Source: JAHEJJ01 sp965212205 (GTDB lineage: Bacteria; Bacteroidota; Bacteroidia; Flavobacteriales; Flavobacteriaceae). From it: a stretch of 64,000 bases of DNA. The position numbers and the translations under genes were made by a program. Location of the stretch: assembly GCA_965212205.1 (NCBI GenBank), contig CBDBUX010000018.1, positions 94,657 to 158,656 of the forward strand, written 5' to 3'. Under the pieces are notes generated by a model. The model had not been told where the DNA came from. It did not search any database and worked only from the letters and a program-made list of their open reading frames with translations. This document shows, one piece after another, positions 1-8,642 of the stretch (its first letter is position 1; each line of letters begins with the position of its first letter).

Positions 1-972
1 CTTTCCAATGGCAATTTTTACTTTGGTTCAGGAGGGAGTGGCTTTGGCCTCAGTGGGGAGATCAATAAGATCTATGAGGTAGATCTTTTTGGAAATACAA
101 TTAATACATGGGACATGCCGGGGTATTCTTTTCACCATGAGGTACACGAGAAGCCCAATGGTAATTTTCTGGTGACAGTAAATAAGATGGGAGCTTCAAC
201 GGTTGAAGATCATATAATAGAGATCGATCGAACAAGTAAAGACATCGTCAATGTATGGGATCTGAATCTGGCCCTGCAGAACACGAGAATATCCTGGACT
301 AATGATCCGGTCGATTGGTTTCATGCCAATGCAGTTCTCTACGATGAAAGAGATAATACCATAATTGTTTCAGGACGTACCCAGGGCCTGGTGAAGCTCG
401 ATTCCAATAACGAGGTTATATGGATACTGGCACCCCACCGAGATTGGGCTTTGTCTGGCAATGGTGCTGATCTCTCCTCAAAGTTATTGCAACCCCTCGA
501 TGCCGATGGTCAGTTGATCACCGATATCCAGGTACTGGAGGGTACTTTAAATCATCCGGATTTTGAATGGAGTTGGTACCAGCATGCGCCCCTGATCACA
601 CCTGAGGGTAATATTATGTTATTCGACAATGGAGATAACAGGAACTATGTATCTAGCGGACCCTATAGCCGGGCGGTAGAATACCGGATCGATGAAACCA
701 ATAAGACCATCCAGCAGCTTTGGCAATACGGGAAGGAACGGGGCGATGAAACCTATTCGAGGATCGTTTCAGATGTAGACTTTCTCGAAAATGACGATCA
801 TGTGCTTTTCTCACCCGGCGCTATAGTCGATCAGGGTAGTGCCGTTGGAAAATCTATAGAAATCGATTATAACAGTAGATCCGTCGTTTTTGAGGCTACT
901 ATTATGCCACCGGTCGCTTTCTTCGATATCATAACCCTTCACAGAACGGAACGAATATCGCTTTATCCTTAA
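1..972 (+). CDS. Arylsulfotransferase-like (ASST) protein, 5' end cut off by window
   Basis: The reading frame is open from base 1, so the start and any signal peptide lie to the left of the window; about 323 C-terminal residues are present. The sequence resembles the arylsulfotransferase (ASST) beta-propeller family, which moves sulfuryl groups between phenolic compounds by way of a catalytic histidine. Family-like blocks seen are FHHEVHEKPNGNFLV, DWFHANAV, the arginine in SGRTQG, and WYQHAPLITPEGN. The several His residues and the Arg sit in the propeller spacing seen in ASST enzymes, but which His is catalytic cannot be proved here. The gene ends 55 bp before the convergent msrA. Substrate and cell location are unknown because the N-terminus is missing. 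Confidence 0.75.
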   Translation, partial: LSNGNFYFGSGGSGFGLSGEINKIYEVDLFGNTINTWDMPGYSFHHEVHEKPNGNFLVTVNKMGASTVEDHIIEIDRTSKDIVNVWDLNLALQNTRISWTNDPVDWFHANAVLYDERDNTIIVSGRTQGLVKLDSNNEVIWILAPHRDWALSGNGADLSSKLLQPLDADGQLITDIQVLEGTLNHPDFEWSWYQHAPLITPEGNIMLFDNGDNRNYVSSGPYSRAVEYRIDETNKTIQQLWQYGKERGDETYSRIVSDVDFLENDDHVLFSPGAIVDQGSAVGKSIEIDYNSRSVVFEATIMPPVAFFDIITLHRTERISLYP

Positions 973-1027
973 AGCCACAAAGATTAGATTATTTATGGTC
1001 TAAGTAAAAAAAGTAAGACGACTAATT

Positions 1028-1576
1028 TTACGCAGTCTGCCTTAATTTGTCGGCGTGCATCTTGCGAAACTTGTGGAGTTTGGGGGTGATCACAAAACTG
1101 CAATACCCTTGTTGTGCATTGTTTCTGTAGTAATCCTGATGATCTTCTTCCGCTTCGTAAAAGGTAACCGCCTTCGATAATTCGGTAACAATTTGGTCCT
1201 CGTAATACTCTTTAATTTCGTGAAGTACCTCTTTGGCCAATTGCTCTTGCTCATCGTCGTGATAATAGATTACAGAGCGATATTGTGTGCCTACATCTGC
1301 CCCCTGACGGTTCAGTGTTGTGGGGTCGTGAGTGGTCATGAAAATAAGCAAGAGGTCTCTGTAAGAGATGAGCTCCGGATTGAAGGTGATCTGAACCACC
1401 TCTGCGTGTCCGGTTAATCCGGAACAGACTTCCCTGTAGGTAGGTTTGCCCGGAGCAGTTCCTCCGGTATAACCCGAAACCACCTTTTCAACTCCCCTGA
1501 CTTCCTGGAATACTGCTTCAGTACACCAAAAACAGCCGCCGCCAAATGTAGCTAGTTTTGTTTTTTGATCTTTCAT
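1028..1576 (-). CDS. msrA: Peptide-methionine (S)-S-oxide reductase MsrA
   Basis: MsrA reduces the S epimer of methionine sulfoxide in proteins and as free amino acid. The 182-residue length is normal. The catalytic motif GGCFWC places the nucleophilic cysteine at residue 15, and a C-terminal resolving cysteine lies in QQGYCSF (Cys159). There is no signal peptide, so the enzyme is probably cytoplasmic. The ATG overlaps the msrB stop as ATGA (1573-1576), so the two reductases form one translationally coupled operon with msrB first. The identification is firm. Confidence 0.97.
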   Translation of the reverse strand: MKDQKTKLATFGGGCFWCTEAVFQEVRGVEKVVSGYTGGTAPGKPTYREVCSGLTGHAEVVQITFNPELISYRDLLLIFMTTHDPTTLNRQGADVGTQYRSVIYYHDDEQEQLAKEVLHEIKEYYEDQIVTELSKAVTFYEAEEDHQDYYRNNAQQGYCSFVITPKLHKFRKMHADKLRQTA

Positions 1577-2028
1577 ACGGTCTCTTCTTTCTGGATATAC
1601 ATAGATGCAGAATTAATACAATAGCGCAATCCGCTGGGCTCCGGGCCATCAGGAAATACGTGTCCAAGATGGGCATCACAGGTATTGCACATCACTTCTA
1701 CCCGGACCATGCCATAGGAAGTGTCCCTTTTATACTTTATAGCGTTTTCCTTGATGGGTTGCGTAAAGCTAGGCCATCCGGTTCCCGAATCGAACTTAAT
1801 AGTCGAATCGAAAAGCGATGTATCACAACATACACAGGCATATTTTCCTGCATCATAGATCGTGCAAAGCGCTCCGGAATGAGGAGATTCGGTACCTTTT
1901 TGCCGGGTAATTCTAAATTGTTCCGGACTCAGTTGTTCCTTCCATTCTGCATCCGACTTTTCCACCCTGCGATCGGGCTTTGGGTTGCCTTTAACTGCGT
2001 AATTGATTACTTCTTTCCAGGTTAGCAT
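1573..2028 (-). CDS. msrB: Peptide-methionine (R)-S-oxide reductase MsrB
   Basis: MsrB reduces the R epimer of protein methionine sulfoxide. The catalytic cysteine is Cys137 in RYCINSAS, and the two CxxC zinc pairs are C65/C68 (CVCC) and C114/C117 (CNTC), so this is the zinc-bearing, selenium-free form. I chose the ATG at 2028, giving 151 residues; a TTG two codons upstream is a weaker alternative. It is the first gene of a two-gene operon with msrA (4-nt overlap), so both epimers are handled together. No clear TAnnTTTG box was found in the roughly 110 bp before it. Confidence 0.96.
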   Translation of the reverse strand: MLTWKEVINYAVKGNPKPDRRVEKSDAEWKEQLSPEQFRITRQKGTESPHSGALCTIYDAGKYACVCCDTSLFDSTIKFDSGTGWPSFTQPIKENAIKYKRDTSYGMVRVEVMCNTCDAHLGHVFPDGPEPSGLRYCINSASMYIQKEETV

Positions 2029-2139
2029 ATTCAATAAATTATCTATATCGATTCAATCCATCCTTTTGTCGGTGTTTGCATGTATTCCTTACTGCATCGC
2101 GGTACACCTATAGCTACTAAATTATATTAAATTTACCCC

Positions 2140-2964
2140 ATGAACAAAAGGCAGCGCGATCGTTGGATTTATACTTCTCTGTTGATCATATGTATCGTGG
2201 GGTTTTGGATTTTTGAAAACTTCTATACGCCACAGAGTTATTCCACTTCGAAGGATGACGCTTCTAAAACCGAAGTACCTGCTTTTCTGGTACCATCTTC
2301 TACCACGGGCCAGGTGATAAATCATGATCATTTCTCACTTTCCTATAGCGAGGCCCATGAACAAGCAGAATGGGTAATATATATGCTTCATAAAAACCAT
2401 CTGACCTATGATGACCGCGAACGTCCCGACTTTATCGAGGATCCATATCTCGATTCGAAATCGGCATCCTGGCGGAACTACAAGGGATCGGGATATGATC
2501 GGGGGCACCTCTGTCCGGCTGGTGATCGCAGGTTTTCCGAAATGGCGTACCGTGAAACCTTTTATACCAGTAATATTTCTCCTCAGGATCCGGAGTTCAA
2601 TGCTGGGATATGGAACGAGCTTGAAAAGCAGGTACGTATTTGGGGTAAGCGATATGGGGAACTTTTTATCGCAACCGCAGGGGTTTTGGAAAGCAGGCTG
2701 GAAACCATCGGGGACGAAGACGTTGCCGTACCCCGCTGGTATTATAAAATAGTAGTTCGCGGCACTGAGCAGGACCTCAGGGTTATAGCATTTCTTATTC
2801 CCAACCGTCTGGCGAACGACGCTCCGGAAAATTATGTGGTTAGTATAGACCGCATAGAGGAAATGACAGGCCTGGATTTTTTTAGAACGCTACCTGAAGA
2901 AAAACAATTGGAGATCGAATCTGGAACAGATCAGGACGATTGGCGTTTTACTACCATTCGTTAA
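2140..2964 (+). CDS. DNA/RNA non-specific endonuclease (NUC family), membrane-anchored or secreted
   Basis: This 274-residue protein starts with a basic stretch and a hydrophobic segment (about residues 10-25) that can act as signal anchor or uncleaved signal, followed by the NUC (Serratia-nuclease-like, beta-beta-alpha metal) domain. The active-site motif DRGH is at residues 120-123, with His123 as general base, and the metal-binding region SNISPQDPEFNAGIWNELE follows at about 144-162. Such enzymes cut DNA and RNA without sequence preference and in this phylum usually act outside the cytoplasm. The start is ATG 2140; a TAAATTTA box at 2128-2135 could be a -7 element with a very short leader. 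Its 3' end overlaps the convergent rodA by 14 nt. Confidence 0.92.
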   Translation: MNKRQRDRWIYTSLLIICIVGFWIFENFYTPQSYSTSKDDASKTEVPAFLVPSSTTGQVINHDHFSLSYSEAHEQAEWVIYMLHKNHLTYDDRERPDFIEDPYLDSKSASWRNYKGSGYDRGHLCPAGDRRFSEMAYRETFYTSNISPQDPEFNAGIWNELEKQVRIWGKRYGELFIATAGVLESRLETIGDEDVAVPRWYYKIVVRGTEQDLRVIAFLIPNRLANDAPENYVVSIDRIEEMTGLDFFRTLPEEKQLEIESGTDQDDWRFTTIR

Positions 2965-4231
2965 GCCGGTTCGAATCTAATTTGAGGAAAATAAAGAGCA
3001 AAACCGTAAAGCCCAATAAGCCCGATCCACCATAACTAAAAAAGGGCAGGGGAATCCCTATAGTGGGCAAAACACCGATCACCATACCGATATTGATGAA
3101 ATAATGGATCAGCAGAATGGAGATCACACCATAGCCGAACATTCTGCTAAAATCGTTTTTTTGTCTTTCTGCAATACGTACCAGGCGCAACAACAGAAAA
3201 GTAAATAAAAGTACAACAAGGGTGGTTCCTATGAATCCCCACTCTTCTCCTACGGTGCTAAATATATAATCTGTATGCTGCTCGGGGACAAAGTCGCCCT
3301 TGGTCCGTGTTCCCTCCAGAAATCCTTTTCCGAAAAAACCTCCCGATTCGATGGCCTTTTCAGACTGATAGGTGTTATAGCCAATAGTTTTTCGGATGGT
3401 CTCCAGTTTATCCGGATCTTTTTCCAGGCGTAACCATAAACTGAAGCGATCCCGGTGGCGCTGTTCGAATACCTCATTAAAGACTAAATTCACCGATAGT
3501 GAAAACAAAATAGAGACCACGAATACCGCGATCATAGGTAGTACAGGTACTTTAAAACTAGCTCTTTTAACCAAAAGGAAAATAGCGATAAGCAACACCA
3601 GTCCGATGGCAACCCATGTTGTGCCAAACATGAGTGTGGTTACGAATATCAATAATGCAAGAAAGGCAATTGCCAGGTAGTAGAGCGGAAGTCCTTCCCG
3701 GAATAAAACAAAGATGAGTGAAAAAAACACCAGGGCACTACCAGGGTCTGGTTGGGGTATGATCAGAAAAGCCGGGATAAGGATAATCAGAAAGGCATAC
3801 AACTGATGCCTTGGCTTCTTAATATCGGTTTGTATGTCACTTAAATATTTGGCCAGTGCAAGGGCCGTCGCAATTTTAGCAAATTCTGAAGGCTGCAAAT
3901 TGAAAAATCCTAAATCGTACCAGGAGGTTGCTCCGGCGATGGTTTTGCCAAACACAAACAATCCAATCAGGGAAACCAGTGAAATAATATATAATACACT
4001 GGCAAAGCGTTCATAGAAATTGGCCTCCAGAGCCAGCACAATAAATATCGCTAGGGTACTGATCCCGATAAAGACCAATTGCTTCCCATAGAGTTGTGAG
4101 AAATTGAATATTGAGGGCTGGTCTTCAGAAAAAGTGCTGGAATAAATATTGACCCACCCTATGATGACAAGTAAGAAATATAGAAGAATAGTAAGCCAGT
4201 CGACCCGCTTTAAGACGCTTCTACCAGACAT
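2951..4231 (-). CDS. rodA: Rod-shape peptidoglycan polymerase RodA (SEDS family)
   Basis: RodA is the SEDS glycosyltransferase that polymerises lateral-wall peptidoglycan with its partner PBP2. The 426-residue protein is made of many membrane segments and carries family blocks such as GATSWYDLGFFNLQPSEFAKIA, split here as GATSWYDLG and QPSEFAKIA, and the C-terminal IPLPFFSYGGSGLL. I chose ATG 4231 because it overlaps the mrdA stop by 11 nt and gives a normal N-terminus (MSGRSVLKRVDWLT); the frame remains open farther upstream inside mrdA. It is the last gene of the mre/mrd cluster, with a large insertion between the middle membrane segments typical of the family's periplasmic loop. Confidence 0.95.
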   Translation of the reverse strand: MSGRSVLKRVDWLTILLYFLLVIIGWVNIYSSTFSEDQPSIFNFSQLYGKQLVFIGISTLAIFIVLALEANFYERFASVLYIISLVSLIGLFVFGKTIAGATSWYDLGFFNLQPSEFAKIATALALAKYLSDIQTDIKKPRHQLYAFLIILIPAFLIIPQPDPGSALVFFSLIFVLFREGLPLYYLAIAFLALLIFVTTLMFGTTWVAIGLVLLIAIFLLVKRASFKVPVLPMIAVFVVSILFSLSVNLVFNEVFEQRHRDRFSLWLRLEKDPDKLETIRKTIGYNTYQSEKAIESGGFFGKGFLEGTRTKGDFVPEQHTDYIFSTVGEEWGFIGTTLVVLLFTFLLLRLVRIAERQKNDFSRMFGYGVISILLIHYFINIGMVIGVLPTIGIPLPFFSYGGSGLLGFTVLLFIFLKLDSNRLNEW

Positions 4232-6089
4232 ACTCGTTAATCTTGAATTCTTCACCACTGTAAGGCTTCGCATATTCGTGCTCAAGGGTCTTTTCCAACA
4301 TTCGTTTTTCAAGATCCTTCCTTGTGATTTCGCCTTTAAGATATTTTTCGATCAGCAAGGAGGCGATATGTCCGGCATATCTTGCACCATAATAGCCATG
4401 TTCAATAAAAACAGCCAGGGCGATTTTTGGATTGTCGACCGGGGCAAAGGCTACAAAAATACTATGATCGGTCAGCTGGGTCTTTACACTATCGATCCTG
4501 GTGTAATTCTCCACAGTTCCGGTTTTACCTGCGACATCTATTCCGGGTACCTGCAACCATTTTGCCGTTCCCTTTGTATAAACATCACTCATACCCCGAA
4601 CCACAGGATCGAAATGTTTTTTGTCGATCGTAGTATGTTTCGGCTCTGTGAATTCTGGCTTTCTGATGGGAATGCCATCGATCTTTTTAAGGATATGAGG
4701 AGTGAAGTAATGACCCCTGTTAGCTATGGCAGCGGTCATATTTGCAAGTTGGATAGGGGTTGCGGCTACTTCTCCCTGCCCGATAGAGTTTGAGATAATA
4801 TAGGAGGAGCTCCATCGGTTATCCCCATAAAAGCGATCGTAATATGCTTTATCGGGAATCCTACCGGGTCTGCCGGTAGGTAGGTCATAGCCAAGAAAAT
4901 CACCCAAACCGAAACTCTTCATATGGGCAGACCAAATGTCCATACCCTCATCGGTGGTCTCAAATTTATCATAGATCTTTCTGAAAGTACCGGCGAAATA
5001 GGCATTACACGACTTGTATATCCCATTGTTCATATTCCGGATACCACCACCACAGTGACATCCTCTTAAGGTATTCCCGACATAAAACCCATTGTAGCAC
5101 CTGATCGTGGTTTCGGGTTTTATTACGCCTTCCTGAAGCGCTACTAGAGCGTTAAGGGTCTTAAACGGGGAACCAGGTGATGGTTCGGCCAGGATAGCTC
5201 TGTCCCAAGTAGGTTTTGAAATGGTATCATAATGGAGTTTACTATAGTTCCTGGACCGTTCTCTTCCGACCAGCAAAGCAGGATCATAGGTAGGCCCGGA
5301 AATAAGAGCCAGGATCTCACCTGTGGAAGGTTCGAGAGCAACAATACCTCCGCGTTTGCCCTTCATCAATTTTTCTCCATATTCCTGAAGTGCCTTATCG
5401 AGGGTTACATATAGTTCTTTTCCCTGCTCCGGAAGTGTATCAAGGATCCCATTTTTATATGGTCCGATATCCCGATTAAAGCGGTCTTTTTGTATGAACT
5501 TAACACCTTTTCGCCCTCGCAGGATTTCTTCATACTGCTTCTCAATTCCGGTTCGTCCGGTGAGTTCCCCCTGGACATAATAGGGGTTTTTTAGAAGGTC
5601 GGTCTCATTAACTTCACTGATATAGCCCAAAACATTGGCGCCACTCGTTGTGCTATAATAACGCAGGGATCGTTTTTGTATATAGAAACCCTCGTATTTT
5701 CTCATTTTTTCCTGAAGACGTGCATAGTCTTCCTTCGAAAGCTGGGGTACCAGAACCGAGGGTAGCCGGGGAGAATATACCCTTGCTTTACGCAATTTCT
5801 CGATAAACTTATCTTTCTCAATTCTTAGGAGCTGACAAAATTCGAGGGTGTCGAGGGGTTTTACTTCCCGTGGGATAACCATTACGTCATATGCCGGTTG
5901 GTTGGCAACCAATAACCTGCCTTTACGATCGTAGATATAGCCACGCTCCGGGTAATCATAGATTGCCTTTATCGCTGTATCTTCCAATACCTGGTTGGGG
6001 GAGAAACTAAATATCTGTAAATAGGAAAGTCTTCCTATAAAGGAAATTCCAATGATGATAATGATCGATGATAATAAGATCTTTTTCAT
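4221..6089 (-). CDS. mrdA: Penicillin-binding protein 2 (transpeptidase, MrdA)
   Basis: PBP2 cross-links peptidoglycan made by RodA during elongation. The protein has one N-terminal membrane segment (residues 2-20), a PBP dimerisation domain and a transpeptidase domain. The catalytic motifs are visible: SPFK (active serine about Ser307, Lys310), SCN (about 360-362) and KTGT (about 522-525). I prefer ATG 6089 (622 residues) over a GTG four codons upstream, since it starts directly at the basic MKKILL anchor. It lies 81 bp after mreD and overlaps rodA by 11 nt. A cysteine-rich patch RGCHCGGG near residues 343-350 lies shortly before the SCN motif. Confidence 0.96.
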   Translation of the reverse strand: MKKILLSSIIIIIGISFIGRLSYLQIFSFSPNQVLEDTAIKAIYDYPERGYIYDRKGRLLVANQPAYDVMVIPREVKPLDTLEFCQLLRIEKDKFIEKLRKARVYSPRLPSVLVPQLSKEDYARLQEKMRKYEGFYIQKRSLRYYSTTSGANVLGYISEVNETDLLKNPYYVQGELTGRTGIEKQYEEILRGRKGVKFIQKDRFNRDIGPYKNGILDTLPEQGKELYVTLDKALQEYGEKLMKGKRGGIVALEPSTGEILALISGPTYDPALLVGRERSRNYSKLHYDTISKPTWDRAILAEPSPGSPFKTLNALVALQEGVIKPETTIRCYNGFYVGNTLRGCHCGGGIRNMNNGIYKSCNAYFAGTFRKIYDKFETTDEGMDIWSAHMKSFGLGDFLGYDLPTGRPGRIPDKAYYDRFYGDNRWSSSYIISNSIGQGEVAATPIQLANMTAAIANRGHYFTPHILKKIDGIPIRKPEFTEPKHTTIDKKHFDPVVRGMSDVYTKGTAKWLQVPGIDVAGKTGTVENYTRIDSVKTQLTDHSIFVAFAPVDNPKIALAVFIEHGYYGARYAGHIASLLIEKYLKGEITRKDLEKRMLEKTLEHEYAKPYSGEEFKINEYVW

Positions 6090-6170
6090 GTATTCAATCA
6101 CTCAGATACAACAAATCTGTCTTGGTCTCACTGGACCTTCAGCTCGAAGTAAACCTTTTCATCTTAGATT

Positions 6171-6680
6171 TTACTCTTTTTGAACGCTAAACAAGGAACT
6201 GAACAAGAGGCACAATATCAGTGTCCCCATTCCTGTGAAAATAACTTTCTTCAAAATTACCAGCAAATTTGGTAAGCTAAAAATTTCAAGCGTAAAGAAA
6301 ATCACATGGTGTGCTACAATTAATAACGCCAGGAATGTAATTTGTTGTGCGCGTGTGGTGTTAGAAAGTTTAAAACTTTGAAATTCGTAATTGATCCCAA
6401 AAACAAAGCGCATAATGGTGGGCCTTAAATAGGCGATACTTACGGTTGCAGCGGCGTGCAGGGCTAAGGTGTCGGAGAAGATATCAATGACAAACCCCAA
6501 TAAGAAACCCACGCCGATAAATACAGCCCGATTTTCTTTTATCGGATACCAGTAAAGGAACAGTATATAAATCATCGGATTGATAAAACCGAAGAAATTT
6601 AGTCGGTTGAATACCAGAACCTGTACCAGCACAAGCAAGGTAAACCTCAGGATATTGATAAAATAACGACTACCGGTCAT
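6171..6680 (-). CDS. mreD: Rod-shape-determining membrane protein MreD
   Basis: MreD is an inner-membrane part of the elongasome linking MreC to the synthetic enzymes. The 169-residue protein is almost entirely hydrophobic, with about five to six predicted membrane segments and the family-like LGFVIDIFSDTLALHA block around residue 60. The sequence itself is poorly conserved, so the call leans on size, topology and place: its start overlaps the mreC end by 11 nt and mrdA follows. No cytoplasmic domain is seen. Confidence 0.9.
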   Translation of the reverse strand: MTGSRYFINILRFTLLVLVQVLVFNRLNFFGFINPMIYILFLYWYPIKENRAVFIGVGFLLGFVIDIFSDTLALHAAATVSIAYLRPTIMRFVFGINYEFQSFKLSNTTRAQQITFLALLIVAHHVIFFTLEIFSLPNLLVILKKVIFTGMGTLILCLLFSSLFSVQKE

Positions 6681-7488
6681 TGTTTAAATCATTTTCCAGT
6701 TCGAGAATTTCCTCCCGGCTGGGATTATCAATAATATATACGTTCTTCAGATTGGTCATATCGTTAAAGAGTTGAACGTCTATATTGTAAGAGCTTTGTG
6801 AGGTGTTCAGATCAAATTTTTTAATAGTACCAATGGGAATGTTTTCAGGGAAAATACTCGACCTTGCTCCTGTTACGATGGTATCGCCAACCAGCAAGTT
6901 TACCAACCTGGGAATATCTTCGAGTTGAACCTCGTCGAAACGACTGGTATTCCATATTAGTGAGCCAAAATTATTTGTGCCTTTGATCTTAGCATTGATA
7001 TTCGATTTAGTGTTTAGGATACTCTGTACAGCGGCATAGTTGTTGGAAGTCTTCTCAACGATACCCAGGATCCCAAGCGCAGTGATCACCCCCATATCTT
7101 GTTTCACACCATGATTTTTTCCCCGGTTTATGGTGATATAATTATCCTGGTTCGAATAACTGTTCTTGATAATCCTCGCAGAAAGTATAGTATAATTAAG
7201 CCGCGCCGTGTCGAGTTCTACAGAATCTCTCTCTTCGTTATTGTAGAGCAAAGATCGCAGACGACGGTTCTCTTCCACAAGCTGATGGTTAATATCTCCC
7301 AGTTTGAAGTAATTAGAGATCCGATCCATGCTATTGTATATGCTGCCACTGAACCAGTTGGCGGAATTAAAATATTTGGAACGATGGTATGAATGAGATT
7401 GAACGGTAAATGCCAGGGAAATAATAAGCAGGAGGATATACAGCAACGTTATTTTGTAACGTAGAATGAAATTAATTATCTGCTGCAT
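6670..7488 (-). CDS. mreC: Rod-shape-determining protein MreC
   Basis: MreC is a periplasmic scaffold of the elongation machinery. The 272-residue protein has an N-terminal membrane anchor (about residues 10-28), a coiled-coil stretch (around INHQLVEENRRLRSLLYN) and the beta-domain core with DMGVITALGILGIVE and the late GDTIVTGARSSIFPENIPIG block. Length and layout are normal. It follows mreB by 69 bp and overlaps mreD by 11 nt, consistent with a single elongasome operon. Confidence 0.95.
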   Translation of the reverse strand: MQQIINFILRYKITLLYILLLIISLAFTVQSHSYHRSKYFNSANWFSGSIYNSMDRISNYFKLGDINHQLVEENRRLRSLLYNNEERDSVELDTARLNYTILSARIIKNSYSNQDNYITINRGKNHGVKQDMGVITALGILGIVEKTSNNYAAVQSILNTKSNINAKIKGTNNFGSLIWNTSRFDEVQLEDIPRLVNLLVGDTIVTGARSSIFPENIPIGTIKKFDLNTSQSSYNIDVQLFNDMTNLKNVYIIDNPSREEILELENDLNNDR

Positions 7489-7557
7489 TCACCTTTTAAT
7501 TGTTAATTTCAGTTCGAGTAGGACTCTATATCATCTCCGGAATACTTTAGGTAATTC

Positions 7558-8586
7558 TTATTTTATAAGAATACTTTTATAGCGTTCCAGATTTTTAAGT
7601 GCAATTCCTGTGCCTCTGACCACTGCCCTTAAAGGATCTTCTGCAATATAAACCGGAAGATCTGTCTTTTGTGACAGCCTGCGATCGAGACCTCTTAACA
7701 TAGAACCTCCGCCGGCAAGATATATTCCGGTATTATAGATATCCGCGGCCAATTCGGGGGGTGTTTGAGAAAGTGTTTCCATGACCGCATCTTCGACCCT
7801 AAGAATAGACTTATCGAGTGCTTTTGCGATCTCCCTGAAAGAAATCTGAACCTGTTTAGGTTTTCCGGTCAGAAGATCGCGCCCCTGCACCGACATGTCA
7901 TCGGGTGGAGATTGAAGATCTTCAATGGCAGAACCGATCTGTATCTTTATATTCTCAGCCGTGCTTTCCCCCACATATAGATTGTGCTGGGTTCGCATAT
8001 AATAGATGATATCGTTAGTAAACACATCACCTGCAATTTTTACTGATTTGTCGCAAACGATCCCACCAAGCGCAATTACCGCAATTTCCGTGGTACCCCC
8101 TCCGATGTCTACGATCATATTACCTTTGGGTTGCATGATGTCTAACCCGATTCCTATTGCGGCCGCCATGGGTTCGTGAATGAGGTATACCTCTTTCCCG
8201 TTTACCCTTTCTGCAGACTCTTTAACCGCACGCATTTCCACTTCGGTAATCCCCGAAGGAATACAAATAACCATCCGAAGTGCTGGAGGAAACCATTTCT
8301 TCTTAAGGGCGGGGATGTTCTTGATGAACATGTTGATCATTTTTTCCGATGCATCAAAATCTGCGATCACCCCATCTTTAAGCGGCCTTATCGTCTTGAT
8401 GTTTTCATGCGTCTTGCCCTGCATCATATTAGCTTCCTTCCCAACGGCGATGATCTTACCGGTGATCCGGTCCCGGGCCACAATAGATGGACTGTCTACC
8501 ACCACCTTGTCGGCGTGGATGATCAGTGTATTTGCAGTGCCAAGATCGATGGCTATTTCTTCAGTCAGGAAATCAAAAAACCCCAT
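7558..8586 (-). CDS. mreB: Rod-shape-determining actin homologue MreB
   Basis: MreB forms membrane-bound filaments that guide lateral wall growth. The 342-residue length is standard. Nucleotide-binding blocks are clear: IDLGTANTLI near residue 13, IVDIGGGTTEIAVI near 160 and the late LAGGGSMLRGLD block. The start ATG 8586 gives MGFFDFLTEEIAIDLG. The gene stands 56 bp after purH on the same strand; a TACTTTTG -7-like box (8629-8636, minus strand) in that gap could give mreB its own promoter. Downstream come mreC, mreD, mrdA and rodA. Confidence 0.98.
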   Translation of the reverse strand: MGFFDFLTEEIAIDLGTANTLIIHADKVVVDSPSIVARDRITGKIIAVGKEANMMQGKTHENIKTIRPLKDGVIADFDASEKMINMFIKNIPALKKKWFPPALRMVICIPSGITEVEMRAVKESAERVNGKEVYLIHEPMAAAIGIGLDIMQPKGNMIVDIGGGTTEIAVIALGGIVCDKSVKIAGDVFTNDIIYYMRTQHNLYVGESTAENIKIQIGSAIEDLQSPPDDMSVQGRDLLTGKPKQVQISFREIAKALDKSILRVEDAVMETLSQTPPELAADIYNTGIYLAGGGSMLRGLDRRLSQKTDLPVYIAEDPLRAVVRGTGIALKNLERYKSILIK

Positions 8587-8628
8587 GTAAATTAGTTTGG
8601 TTTCGGATTATTGGATTTGGTTTATCGA

Positions 8629-8636
8629 CAAAAGTA
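8629..8636 (-). promoter_or_regulatory. -7 box (TACTTTTG) before mreB
   Basis: On the minus strand the purH-mreB gap contains TACTTTTG, a full match to the Bacteroidota sigma-A -7 consensus TAnnTTTG, 43 bp before the mreB ATG. No good TTG-type -33 box is seen at the usual spacing, so support is partial. Confidence 0.4.
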
Positions 8637-8642
8637 GTAAAA

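Noticed and set aside
4232..4312. Longer N-terminus for RodA within mrdA
   Set aside because: The extra 27 residues are charged and unlike the family, while ATG 4231 overlaps the mrdA stop by 11 nt and gives a normal start.
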